A program made the position numbers and the translations under genes. Source: Telopea speciosissima (taxonomy: Eukaryota > Streptophyta > Magnoliopsida > Proteales > Proteaceae). Taken from it: a DNA stretch of 64,000 bases. Of the stretch, positions 23,053-34,477 are shown one piece after another; positions within the stretch are counted from its first letter, which is position 1, and the number at the start of each line of letters is the position of its first letter. The stretch spans positions 9,808,413 to 9,872,412 of the forward strand of contig NC_057923.1 in the NCBI RefSeq assembly GCF_018873765.1, in the 5' to 3' direction. The notes below the pieces were generated by a model. It worked only from the letters and a program-made list of their open reading frames with translations. It ran no database searches and was not told the DNA's origin.

Positions 23053-26000
23053 ATGGGTACTGTATGCAAAATAGTTTATCATTACTATGGGAGGACTACA
23101 AAGAGATATGTAGACCCAGATAAATATGGATACCTTGATATGGTATATGATGTCTACAGTTCAGTCTTGAGACATATCCCTAAGGGAAAAACAGTGACTT
23201 TCCAGATGAAATTCATGTTACCTGATATGATTCAAGAGATGAAAGTGATGTGTGATATGGATGTTTTAAAAATGTTTTGTGTGGCTGAACAATTGGATGC
23301 AGTTGAAGTAATTGTATACAATGTGCAAGCTAGTGAGGAAATAACAAATACTTGGACCATTAATGGATATCCTGATGATGTGGTAGGTAGGGATGAGGTA
23401 AGCAGTTTGGCAGTTAGAGAGGATGAGTTTCTATCAACTATGGAGACAGCCAGAACTGATATTCAAAAGCGAGGTGGTCCTAGCACCATAAGACCTAAAA
23501 AGTCTACTGTTAGGAGAGGTGGTGCCACTACCATGGGTAATAATATTGTGAGGTTTAATAGTAAGAGTAATGGCACAGTTAGTGCAAATACTGAGACTCC
23601 TTCTACTATCAGATCATCAAGTAGAAGCTGTGCTAAACTTAGTGATACTGTTGCTGGTTTTGAGCATGTTCAGACTGCTAGCAAGTATGCTGGAGGTGTT
23701 GGTGTGGTAAAGATGTCAAGTCAGAGTACAACCACTATAGGGGATACTAATGCTAAAGGGGGTGGACATGTTGATTCAAGTAGCCAAACTGCTACTATAC
23801 AGGAGAGTAGTGCTCAAGGGGGTGGAGATGATGATTCAGGTACCAAGGATGCTACTGATGATGAGGGCTTTGAAATGTCTGATCCAGATGATGAAGAATG
23901 GAAAGAGGGTTCTGAGGATGAAATTGAAACATCTACAGATAGTAGTGATGATGAGAGTGATGGAGATTCTGAACATAGTAAATCAGAGGAGGTAGAGAGT
24001 AAGGATGAGTTGTCTGATAACCAGTCAGATGAAGCGGAGGGATTAAAGGGGGTAAATCAGGAGGGTGAAAGAATTAGCTTGCAAGTTGGACAAATTTTTA
24101 CTGATGTTTATGCATTCACAGCTGCTCTTGCTGATTATTCTATTCAAGAGGGATTTGAATTTCTGAGACAAAAAAATGAAAAGTCAAGGGTTACTGTAAT
24201 TTGTAAAGGTGATGGGTGTATGTGGAGGTGCCATGCTTCACCTATTGATGAGGTGGGCACTTATATGATTAAAACATATATCTTAGAGCACACTTGTGTC
24301 AGAGTTAGCACAAATAATAATGCAATATCAACATGGATGGCCAAAAAACTTAAGGACAAATTGAGGAGTGACCCAGATTTGAAAAAAGAGACAATGAAGC
24401 AGTTGTTGAAAGACAAATGGCAACTTGAGCCTCACAAAATGCAATATTATAGGGCTCGGGTTCGTGCAAGGGAGTGGATTGAAGGATCACATGCTGAGTC
24501 ATATGCACTTTTGCCAAAGTATGGAAATAAGTTATTAGAAAAATATGCAGGGAGCAATTATGTGATAGAATCTGAATTGAGAACAGTGCTATTGAAAGAA
24601 GTAAGAGTATTCAAGCGCCTGTTTATCTGCTTTGAAGCATGCAAGAAGGGAGTCTTGAATGGGTGTAGGCCATTTATAGGCCTAGATGGCTGCCACCTTA
24701 AAAGACCATATGGTGGTGTGTTATTGGCAGTGTAGACACTGAATTTTGTCACCCCTCGACGATGATGACAACAGGGCACGGACAGACATCAGTATCTCTC
24801 TTAAGAAGGACTCTTGTCCCTACATCTAAACCAAATCACCCTAACATCCCTAAAATGACTTATAAGACCCTTTTACCAAATGCTGAAGGAGGTACTACTC
24901 ACCCTCCCCCACCACGACGGTCCCGCTAGCCGGTTAGCAGGTCATGGGGGTCTAGGGGGTAGGCAGCCCCCCATGTGGGGGGTGTAGGGGGGTGGAGCCC
25001 CTCGACAGAAAATTTTTTGAAGAGTCTGAAGGGAGCCATAAACCCAAAAAAATAAGAAAAAATGGCACTGCGCCCCCACGGCGCCGTGGACTCCTTGCCA
25101 CGGTGCCGTAGGCTCCTTCCCATGACACCATGGGGATGTGTACCGGATTTCTACGACGTCACGAGGGGGTGTGACATCAGCTTGCTGACGTCACCCACGA
25201 CGCCGTGGAGGACTTATCTGCCCATGAGAGAGAGGGGACCCCTCCCTATAAATAGGAGGGTCCCCTTACCCCAAAGAACAAGCTTTTCTCGGGTAAGGAG
25301 ACCCTCCAGGGCTTGTTTTGCCCCATTTTCACCCTCTTTTCCTCTGTCTTTTCCTCGTGAGTATGTGAGTGAGTAGAGTTCTTCGACGTGGGTAGATCCT
25401 TCGGTTACCCATCTAAGCATAGAGCGATTCTGCTCTTGGGTATTGTTATCCCTTCAGTGTACGAATAACGAAAAACCTCCTTTACAGTCGTTATTCTGTC
25501 TGTATACAGATAACGAGAATCTCTTATATAGCCGTTACTCTGCCTAAAGTCTGAGTGACAAAACTCATCTCGTATAACCTCATTCTATCCGACAAGAGAG
25601 AGACAATCCAATCGTTCGTCTCCACCTGAGCCGTGGGACATCACATATTTTACCCTCGGTGCGCTTTCATTTATTTCTTGCATTTCTAGACAGGTATCTG
25701 TCTCTTTCCCTCTCATTATTTTTGGCATAATGTAGACAATTAAAGCAACTCGTTTAGTGTACATAATAAATGATTTTCTCTTTCTTTGTCAAGATTAGTG
25801 TACCATAACTTAGCCTTACATGTTAGTATAAGATATATTATCAAGGGAGAATATTAAAAAACCAGCATCTAGTAGAAAGACCGATTTATCCGGGCGAGGT
25901 GGGTGCCTAACACCTTCCCACCCTCGTAATTTGACTACTTACCCTGAATCTCTGACCAGACCATATGGAATCACGTAACCCTTTCCGCTAACCCCGGATG

Positions 26001-27480
26001 GGGCTATACCCATTGGGTCCTAGGCCCTAACCCTAGGTGGCGACTCCATTTCTTTATAGAGCATGATCCCAATCCTCGTGATGATATATCGGAACGATAC
26101 ACCGTTATACATCAAACCCAATTCTTGTCACCAAGAGGCTGAGGAACCCTCGTCCTAAGGACCATGGTACTTATAGGCAGCAATTTCAATTAATGGGAAT
26201 AATGGATTATTCCCTGTTGCTTTTGGTGTTGTTGAATCTGAATGCAAGGATAGTTGGATCTTCTTCTTACAACACTTGCATGATTCAATTTATACAGAAA
26301 TGGAGTTACCTATCATATTCATGACTGATAAACAAAAGGTATGATGAGTAAGGTTTGCTCTTGTTTTAGATCAATTTTGAAAATTAATTTGTTTATGACT
26401 TGTACTATACATCACATAAATTTTGATCAATTTCATTTTGTTGTTTTATAGGGACTCTCCCAAGCAATAGCACAGATATTTTCATATGCCAACCATAAGC
26501 ATTGTGCCAAACATCTGTACAACAACTTTAAAGTGAATTATCCTTGTGCACTATTAAAGAGCCATTTCTGGGCTGCTGTCAGAGCCTACAATCCCATTCA
26601 GTTCCAGAGGTCAATGAATGCCATGAAGTCTCTCAATAAGGAAGCCCATGACTGATTGATGAAAAATCCAATATCAGCATGGGCTAGACATGCATTTGAC
26701 CATAGGATCAAGAGTGACCATGTCACTAACAATATGACAGAGTCTTTCAACTAGTGGATAGGACAGTCAAGAAGCAAACCAATCCTTACCCTGATTGATG
26801 AGATAAGGTTGAGATTGATGGGTAGGTTACATAAGAGATATGAAATGGGTATCTCATTTGTGGGTAGGGTGACACCACAAATGAAGAAGAGATTAGACAT
26901 AGTACAAAGTGAGTCCAGATTTTGTACAGTTTATCCTGCATCCACAAATCAATTTGAGGTACAAGATGGGAGGTACAAGTTTGTAGTCAATTTGGAGAAT
27001 AGTTATTGTGATTGTGGAGTGTGGGGTGCTACAGGACTACCTTGCAAACGTGGTGCAGCATCAATTAATTTTAAGAGAAAAAAGATAGAAAATTACTGTG
27101 ATGAATATTTTCCAGTAGAAACATATCTAGAAGCACATCAGACCATGATACACCCATTACCAGATGTAAGCCTCCTATTGGATGATGATAATGATGGCAA
27201 TCTTATCTTGCAGCCCCCACCATTGAGGAGGTTACCTGGTAGACCACACAAGAGTAGAAGAAAGGAACCCGGTGAACAATCCTCTCAAGATATTAGGAAG
27301 TCCAAAAAAAGTATCAGATGTGATTTCTGTAAGAAAATAGGGCACAATAGGAGGGGTTGTCAAAGAGCTCCAGTAGCTGAGAAGGGTTCTTCTTCTAGGA
27401 AGAGATCAAGGTCCAAGGTATTATTCCTAAAAGTTTTTAAACATACTCTAACAGGTTATGTTTTTATGTATGTAATATAA
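23053..27480 (+). pseudogene. MURA-like MULE transposase, split by an insertion and decayed
   Basis: The first part (23053-24735) starts with a conserved N-terminal domain (about residues 1-92). A Ser/Thr- and Asp/Glu-rich acidic linker follows to about 335. Next is a DBD_Tnp_Mut-type DNA-binding domain near 343-420 (VGQIFTDVYAF ... CKGDGCMWRCHA ... EHTC). The MULE DDE domain begins with FIGLDGCHLK, whose Asp codon is at 24685-24687. After the insertion the frame resumes at 26181 and reaches the second Asp (MTDKQ, 26327-26329). A GT-AG intron lies at 26339-26451. The HCAKHL segment and the catalytic Glu (MTESFN) follow. Two in-frame stops replace expected Trp codons at 26653-26655 and 26752-26754. 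The SWIM finger (CDCGVWGATGLPCKRG) has Arg where the ligand His belongs. A CCHC knuckle (CDFCKKIGHNRRGC) ends the protein. A Lys/Ala-rich tail encoded at 27630-27762 may be a last exon. Confidence 0.88.
24731..26175 (+). mobile_element. LTR-like insertion in the MULE, probably a solo LTR (fossil)
   Basis: This 1445-bp non-coding block starts TGTAGACACTGAATTTTGTC and is flanked by GGCAG at 24726-24730 and 26176-26180, a 5-bp target duplication. It contains a TATA box (CTATAAATAGG, about 25247-25257) with transcribed-looking leader sequence after it. It also carries the GGTGGCGACTCC and GTGCCTAACACCTTCCCACC words found in LTRs of plant gypsy elements. A single LTR with a duplication and no internal region is what LTR-LTR recombination leaves. 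The 3' end (ACTTATA) departs from the usual CA. Orientation is inferred from the TATA box. It is younger than the MULE it sits in. Confidence 0.7.
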
Positions 27481-27771
27481 TAGGGGCTGCCAAAGAGCTC
27501 CAGTAGATTAGAATTTGAGCTCTTAGAATTTTGCTATTGAAACTGATTGAGAATGGACTTTTACAAGGAAAGTAGAAGAATAATAAACATTGTGAAACCA
27601 ACTCATCTCAAAGGGTGACAAGGTCCATGGCATCTTCTACAACCTCAGTTGTCACTGCGCAAGAGCATAGATTAGCAAAAATGGCTACCAAGTTAGCCAA
27701 GAAGAAGGCAAGGAGGGCTGAGAAAGCTGCCCATGATCCTCATGAACCTGGACCATTCTGACTTCCTGATG

Positions 27772-27975
27772 CTAATGTGCTGCTGTTAGGATGATGGTGT
27801 TGCTGCTAGCTGCTGCTGCTACTGTTGCTGTTATGATGGTGATAGTACTGTTGCTGTTATGATGGTGGTGGTGCTGGTGCTGTTGTGGTGGTGATGGTTC
27901 TATTGCTGTTATGATGGTGGTGGTGTTGTTGCTGTTGTGGTGGTGATGGTCCTGCTGTTGCTGCCAGCCCACCTT
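27772..27975. repeat. GCTGTTGTGATGGTGGTG-type minisatellite inside the MULE
   Basis: About 200 bp of imperfect TGCTGTTRTGATGGTGGTG units. The minus-strand ORF across it encodes only His/Asn/Thr-rich low-complexity sequence and is not treated as a gene. It lies between the 3' end of the transposase and the GRF gene. Confidence 0.75.
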
Positions 27976-28847
27976 GTTGCGTTTTGTTTTTTTGTTATTT
28001 TGTTATTGAGTTAATATGGTGAAACTATTGGGCTTCTATGGTTGTTTATGGAACAGTATAGATGATGTGCTCAAAACAATTTGATGTTTTCTTTGTGTTT
28101 GAGAATTAATGGAATAGTATGGAGTTTATGTGTATTTCACAGGTCTTCATTGTCCAATACCATTGTTACTGTCACTGCTTGGATGTATTTGAGTTGGAGT
28201 AGGACATTCACATGAACAACAGCTGTTTGTTTTAAAATAAAAAGGAGAAGTAGTGCATGAGTTGCTGCTGCCACATGGATCTTTAGAATTTGGATGTCAC
28301 ATGTTATTGAAGTATATGTAGCTTTGAACACTAGTGCAGCCTGTCTAGCAAGTTACTTTGCTGGAGTTTTTATTTTTTCAGCAAGATTCCAGACCTTAAT
28401 GGTAATCTTCTTGCATGGTATTTAAATATAGAAAATCAGATTTGAGAGTCCGTGAGGAGAAGTAACCTAGGATTTCTGCATGGGCAGTAAGGGTTTGATA
28501 TTATATCTAAATTGGGTTGCTGCTATCTAAAATTTAGGAATACAGCAAGGGAGTGATAAGTATAGATCAAAATCCGAGGAGGTCTGTAGCTCTATAAATG
28601 GAATCCCATGTTTACTGATGGCAGCCAATAATATCTCTTTTTTTAATGAGATAAGCCATTGATTAATGTCATTGGATCTCACCATTCATGTTAAATATTT
28701 CAGAAACAAAGCTAAGAGTAACTCTTTAACCACAAACAAGGAACCATTGCATTAAGAAATTAGGGGTTCTTACATCCTTTAAACCACAAAAAGATAACAA
28801 AGCTGACAATGAACAAAAGTTCGTTCAAGGTTCCCATCTTCCCTATT
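27976..28847. other. MULE internal spacer
   Basis: The spacer is T-rich and non-coding, between the minisatellite and the GRF ORF. It probably holds the 3' ends of both convergent MULE transcripts. No feature can be named. Confidence 0.4.
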
Positions 28848-29306
28848 TCAAATTTTTACTATAATGACCACAACCATAACAACAAACAAAACTATCATGA
28901 TCTTCCCAAAAATCTGTAGTGTTTCATTAAACATCTCCAGCTTCTTCACTCTACTCTTCAGACTTTTGAAATCTTCTAGACTAACTTCTCCCACATTTCT
29001 TGGTGCATTCCTAGCAACACCATTTTCCTCTCGGGCATCCATAGTCAAACCATATTCCCCTGGTGAATCCACGGGCATACACCATGGAAAAACCCCACAA
29101 ATGTCATCAGGGCATACATAGTAAAGCTTGTTTGGGTTTTTAACTGACTTAGAGATCTTCACAATAGCCCTTTTTTGACATTTGCATTTGATGTTTATAT
29201 ATTTCCCTTGCCTACACCTGCTATCATTCACACTGGAGCTTGACATCATACCTGCATAAATCATGCAACTCAGATGATGTACTAGTTCAACATCACTATG
29301 TTGCAA
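28848..29306 (-). CDS. zf-GRF protein with coiled coil and C-terminal membrane anchor, MULE-borne
   Basis: This is an intact minus-strand ORF of up to 152 codons. A GRF-type zinc finger spans about residues 41-79, with Cys41, Cys43, Cys65 and Cys70 and the family spacing KNPNKLYYVCPDDICGVFPW. An acidic linker follows, then a predicted coiled coil (about 108-132, LEDFKSLKSRVKKLEMFNETL) and a 20-residue hydrophobic tail (about 133-152). Small plant proteins of this layout are commonly annotated as At4g04775-like, with unknown function; GRF fingers in other proteins bind nucleic acid. Met20/21 (MMSSSS, at 29249 or 29246) is the likelier start, because a splice-acceptor-like TGCAG precedes it. 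It lies inside the MULE TIRs, convergent with the transposase. It may be a captured host gene or a second element gene; the sequence alone does not decide. Confidence 0.75.
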   Translation of the reverse strand: MQHSDVELVHHLSCMIYAGMMSSSSVNDSRCRQGKYINIKCKCQKRAIVKISKSVKNPNKLYYVCPDDICGVFPWCMPVDSPGEYGLTMDAREENGVARNAPRNVGEVSLEDFKSLKSRVKKLEMFNETLQIFGKIMIVLFVVMVVVIIVKI

Positions 29307-29809
29307 TTTGAAAGGAATTTTACATGCTCAAAAATCAATTTCGAATAAAAAAAACCCTAGTTTCATAACTAATAAGGAAAATGCAAACATGATTTTTTAA
29401 ATCAGAATTCACAAAATGGAATGGAGCTTGCTGGAATGTGAGGGACTGCATGTATTGGTAAAATAGAATGTTCAAGCTTGAAGTTGGGGTGATTCTTAGC
29501 TATATGGGTTGAAGTTCAGATGGAATGAATAGCAACAGGGTAGTAGAAGGGAGTGAAGCAGCAATGTAGGTGAAGTTGCAGTCGCCGGAGGTAAGAACAA
29601 GGTCACCGGACTGATTACCTATCGATCGGTGATGGAATGAGATCAATTTCAGTCGACGGAGAAGAACTTCCAGTCGCCCCTCTTCTTCTTCAACGCCTAT
29701 TGTCTCTCCTTTTATCGATTCAGATGGTGAGGATAAAGAGAATATGAAGTGTAATGGTGCTATATAACTAAGGGTAATTTGGTCAGTGAATGCATATTTT
29801 TAACGATGT

Positions 29810-29932
29810 TAATGGACTGGGGCTAAGTGAAGCCCATTTTGGAAATCAGGGGAGGTCTGAGTAGTTGTCAGAAGGGCAGGGGTGGTTCACTGAATTGTCA
29901 GCAAGACCAGGGAAGGTCTGAGTAATTTGCTC
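29810..29932 (-). repeat. MULE right terminal inverted repeat
   Basis: The reverse complement matches 21931-22053 over 123 bp with about nine mismatches, including the internal ACTCAGACCTCCCCTG duplication. Beyond it, A7 and T-rich DNA flank the element. Confidence 0.9.
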
Positions 29933-30317
29933 AAAAAAATTTCCCTTTGTTTTTGTTAAGGGTTGTTAATCTCACAATTTTCCACACCTCAATACCATGT
30001 GATGGAGGACATTTAGTTAAGTTCCTGCCCAAATAGGTTTATGGAAGTGCCATGGTATTCTAAGTTATATAGAGTTACAAAATACCATTAGATTTTTTTA
30101 TTTTATTTTATTTTTGGTGGGGAGGGGGGTGGGGCAAACACAAAATACCATTAGATTACATTATAATGAAACGACTTCATCTTATTCCATGATTCTTAGA
30201 ATTCAGTTTTTACCGGTTCATGGTGCTTGTTTAGATTGAAATATTACTAGTGAGCTACATAGATAGATGATGTATCTATTCCGACCATTGGATGGAGAGA
30301 AAATGGTCGAGATTAGC
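29933..30317. other. Short AT-rich spacer
   Basis: The spacer lies between the MULE and the L1 insertion. It contains T-rich and G-rich (GGTGGGGAGGGGGGTGGGG, about 30115-30134) tracts. No gene is visible. Confidence 0.45.
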
Positions 30318-30331
30318 CATGTATGAAATTT

Positions 30332-30776
30332 TTTGGTATAAGGGAATTTCATTGAAAAGAAGAGTCAGTACAAGCAGTGACATCTGCGTTACATAACTGC
30401 AGAAGCCACAGAGAGGATATAGGCCAACCAGTCGATGACTCATCCGAAAGGGCCTTCCTAGCCAAGGAATCTGCTATAGAATTAGCAGACCTACGAACAA
30501 AGGAAAAACAATAGGAAATAAAGGATTTTTGAAGATGTAAAATATCATGAACGATAGCCGCAACCTCAATATCCGGACAAGAGGAGTTGACTTGGTTAAT
30601 CAAAATAGCACGATCTGATTCCACCAAGATCCTAGGAAAACCTTTCTTCGCCGCTTGCAATAAACCAGATCTAATAGCATAAGCTTAACCCACCAAAATA
30701 GAGTCCTAGTGAATGCCCACCGAAAAAGCATCCAAGGGAAGGCCATGGTGATCACGGATGATGGTGCCGATAGAGT
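30332..30776 (-). mobile_element. 5'-truncated L1-type LINE (RNase H end) with 14-bp target duplication
   Basis: The minus strand (main ORF 30349-30660, continuing degenerately to about 30770) encodes a plant L1 RNase H tail. It includes GFPRILVESDRAILINQVNS, then SYCFSFVRRSANSIADSLAR and upstream GTIIRDHHGLPLDAFSVG. The left side ends in a T-run (the element's A tail on the minus strand). CATGTATGAAATTT occurs at 30318-30331 and again at 30777-30790, a perfect 14-bp target-site duplication. The whole insertion is about 445 bp, so it arrived already truncated. Stop codons have accumulated since. Confidence 0.88.
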
Positions 30777-30790
30777 CATGTATGAAATTT

Positions 30791-33300
30791 CAGAGTCTTA
30801 TTAAATCAAGGAAAAGGCTCTCTGAGTTAGGTGTATATTACACCTCCTCACATTTATTACCATATTAGTTTTTTTTAAGATGAGAAAAATAATGATTAAA
30901 AAAATAAATGTGAGAAGGTGTAGAGTATCTTGCTGGCTTAAAGAAACCTTTTTTGTTTTTGAACATGAGAAAAATAATAATTAAAAATATAAATATGAGA
31001 GGGTGTTGGGCATCCTGCTTGCTCAGAGAACTCTCTCCCTTCAATCAAATACCCCATTTGTATTAGCATGCATCACGTGTATTCCTAATCATCTGTACCA
31101 ATACTCTAAACAAAATTGTCCACTCTTCCAACTCTGAGTGAGAACTGACATTTTAGACTAATAAAACCATAAAAATGAAGGGTTTAGATTTGTCTTGTGA
31201 TTTTCAAAAACGTCACACTCCTCTGTTACATGAATAACTACCTAAATGTTATATAATAACCCTATTTTACTTTAATTCTTTTTAAAAAATTACTTGATGG
31301 GGGAGCAGGGTTCTTTGTAGCAAGTCTAATGACAATTTCGAGACTAGCATGATATCTACCGCATGGCGAATTAGATAGATTGAAACTTTGTGAGCAAGTA
31401 AACCATAAGGTCCTTTGCTCACATGTAAAGTTTCAAACCACAGAGTTGGCCAAGTAACACAATAAATCTTTGAAAATCCAATGAAAAAGCAAAATTTATT
31501 AATAAACTACAGTTTGAAAATACAATATACCAACACATCGGAGGCATATATTGAATTTAAGTAAGAAAATTTACTAGTGGCCATCTAAACCGTTCTCTAG
31601 GTAACCATTGGTTGGAATTGTCGTGTTATTGTTTTTATTTTATTCTTTTTAATTTTGTTTTAAGCGAAAAAGAATAATGGCTGGTTGCATGGAGCCTGCA
31701 CCCAAACACAAGAGCACGCACAATTATCACCCCACTCTTGTGAAATAAAAAAATCGATCCCATCAATGTTGATGCCCTTAAGTGTGCTCTCATTGGTCCC
31801 TCCCCCGTGTTGTAGGGGCCATGTGATCAGGCAGCGATCTCTTGGTTTTTTACATCCCCCGGTACAAAGGGATAATTGAACCTCTTTTGAAAATTCAATT
31901 TGCTTCATTCAATTTCAACAAAAGTCAAAAGAAGTATAGATTTTTTGACCTTATGGCCCTGAGAATGCCTCCGATCCTACCTCATATACAAAGATTAGGA
32001 AAGAAATAGTTGATTAGGAAATGAAATTTGGTAATGGGTGATTAAATGGAGAATTTTTCATCCAAATCCAATTACTCCAAAAGGGGCAAATGGGTTGGCG
32101 GATGGGAATGGGCAAGTTGTTTTCTGCTTATGGGCCTGCTTGATGATGAATTATTGAGGCCCGGCCCACGTGAAAAACCCACCTTAAATTCCATTTCATT
32201 AGTTTCCGTTTGGTTGCAAGGGAAATTGAATAAAAGGAAAGTGAAAATTTTAAGCCTAATAAAGTAATTTTTGTAATCATTATCCCACATGCATATATTA
32301 CACCAGTTCCAAATCATTCTATATTTGATTATTATTAGATTTGAAAAGTAAAATAAAAATTACATCTAAAACATATCATTACTAAATATGATAAGAGGGA
32401 AAATTTTCTCTGCACTGGGGGGCACAAGATGGCCAAGACATATGGGGTAGGCGAAATGACGGCCCTATCTAGCTGCATGTGTTTGGATGCAGCCTGCACC
32501 CCCGTGTGCTCTCGGATAGAGAATATCGACCCATGATAAAATTACAAAACTTTTCTTTTTAGGTCTGAAAATTTTCGCTTCTCTTCCCTTCAATGTTCCT
32601 TGCAACTAAAGTAAGCCTTGGTGTGAAAACCTAAAATTACACACGCACGAATCAAAACTGTGATTTTAATCTAGCACACTCGTAAGTTTGCCTGATTCAT
32701 TCATTGGTTCATTTGAAAGATAAAAAAAGTTCTCCCATTGATGCGTGGTAATTTTTTAAGGAGAAAAGTTTCCTGCATGGAATGTAGTGGCCACGCTCAG
32801 ACACTTTGGGTGACCGAAATGATCATCGTGCCCCATGAATGGTGGTCATTTTCACCCCTCAATGTATCAGCACACGCTCTCATTGGCTGTCACACGCATA
32901 ACCCCTATGCTTCCATGCAGAGAACGGTTCCCCATTTTTGAATTAGTGGGTAATGACAATGAAATCTGTATCACATCTGAAGCTAATGGATTTGTCTGTG
33001 ACAACAACAGCATATCTAACAAATTAAAACCCATCAGATCCCATTTTTCCACTGCTTTGTCCGATTGACTATCCCTTTGGATGTCCAATGGAGTTTGTGG
33101 AAGTTGGTTTTGCATAGAAACAAATTCCGAAGAAAAATATTAAAAAAAAAAAACAGATTTTAGGGCCTAATGTGAGGGGTTGTAGTCTATTCCTTGAAAA
33201 TGTCTCGGCTTGAGGTGAAGAAACTTGACAAGAAAAAGCCAAAAGCCCTCAAAGAAGATTCTTAGCATCTAGAGTTTCATCCTTGATGAAATGTACCAGT
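30791..33300. other. Intergenic region, no gene supported
   Basis: Two diverged copies of a segment with GAGAAAAATAATRATTAAAAATATAAAT occur near 30882-30915 and 30965-31000, each followed by GAG(A)GGTGT. This marks a short duplicated repeat. The remainder is unremarkable AT-rich sequence with short ORFs that lack motifs. Confidence 0.4.
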
Positions 33301-33852
33301 TAAGGGTGTCCAAACCAAACTGAAATCATTTATCAAAATCGAACCAAATTGTTGACAATGGAATCACAAAACCATGTAATTAATGATTCGGTTTTTGTTT
33401 AAAAATTGAAACCGTTTAAATCAATATTAAAATAAATAATACCCTCTCAAATCTTTGACTTCGCAATAGCCTCATCTTCAAATTGATGAAATTATTTATA
33501 CTTTTTATAAGAGTTAATCATTTAAAATTCAAAAATATGAGTAGGTTTATATTAAATAATTATTTATATCTTTCTATATGAATTAGATTAATATTAAATA
33601 ATTGCTTATGTCTTTTTCTATCAGAGCAGGTTTTTTAAGCAAAATTTTCTGCAAAACTACTTAGAAATTGTATTATAAGTTTAATAAACGATTTGGATTT
33701 AGTTTCATTACATAGAATCGATTAATAAACGATTCAATTTTGATTTCATTACATGGAAAAATTGTTGGATTTTGATTTCTACCTCCAACACTATGAACCG
33801 ATGTGACCCATATTGTTTAACCAAAAACTGCACCATTTAACACCCTTAACGT
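33301..33852. mobile_element. Degenerate hAT-like element with TAAGGGTGT termini
   Basis: The left end is TTAAGGGTGTCCAAACC and the right end is ATTTAACACCCTTAA, forming a short inverted repeat (TTAAGGGTGT). The interior is rich in AAACCG/CGATTT words like the element at 44998-45737. Flanks show only a weak 8-bp similarity (GTACCAGT against GTAACACT). It is non-coding and old. Confidence 0.45.
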
Positions 33853-34436
33853 AACACTGCACACATGACTTGAAACAATACGATAAAAGAAAAAGACAAA
33901 AAAAAAAAAGAGATACCCTACTACTTACTACAATACAAAGGAACAAGCGAGGGGTTTGAAAATTAAATTTTGGGAAAAAGTTCTCTTAGCTTCGGATAAA
34001 ATGACTTCACTACCTTCTAATGAACGTACAATATTATTTAGTCGTACACTCGTACCTTATTGGTGTGTTCCTCTATATATATCGCTTGGTTTAAAAGAAC
34101 CTTCTCCCATTTTGTTTTATATTGATTCCAAGAATGAAGTAGATAAAATGTCAGTAATTTTGTAATTTCTCTCTAAGAATTTCAAACCTAACTCCATGGA
34201 ATTATATGCTTCCATAAAATTTTTAATAGAGACTTATCGCTGTCAAAAATGACAAACTCAGACAAGCTTCAAACTGCCTAACTCTATTAGCTTTTACGAT
34301 AAGAACAGCTTACAATTGAAAAGTATCTTGTGGAAGATATTTTAAATTCAATCTACAGATATTTCTTCTCCTCCATGCTCTCACAATTTATGTTTTTTTT
34401 CAGCTGTGAACTAAACTTCTTGTTTCTTAGTTCTCT

Positions 34437-34477
<41 letters not shown>

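Larger units (their letters stand above)
21931..29932. mobile_element. Mutator-like element (MULE) with two convergent genes
   Basis: The element is 8.0 kb. Both ends start GAGCAAATTACTCAGACC when read inward and remain about 93% identical for 123 bp. On the plus strand lies a MURA-like transposase (23053 to about 27480, possibly to 27762). On the minus strand lies a zf-GRF ORF (28848-29306). An LTR-like insertion occupies 24731-26175, so the element was originally about 6.5 kb. Flanks are A7 on both sides (21924-21930, 29933-29939), compatible with insertion into an A-rich 9-bp target but not a clean duplication. Two in-frame stops and a lost zinc ligand in the transposase, plus the insertion, indicate it can no longer move by itself. 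Confidence 0.9.

Noticed and set aside
27772-27972. His/Asn-rich ORF on the minus strand
   Set aside because: It lies wholly within a minisatellite and has no domain.
29933-29941. Perfect 9-bp target duplication of the MULE
   Set aside because: Only A7 is shared with the left flank (21924-21930). The two 9-mers are CCAAAAAAA and AAAAAAATT, so a clean duplication cannot be claimed.
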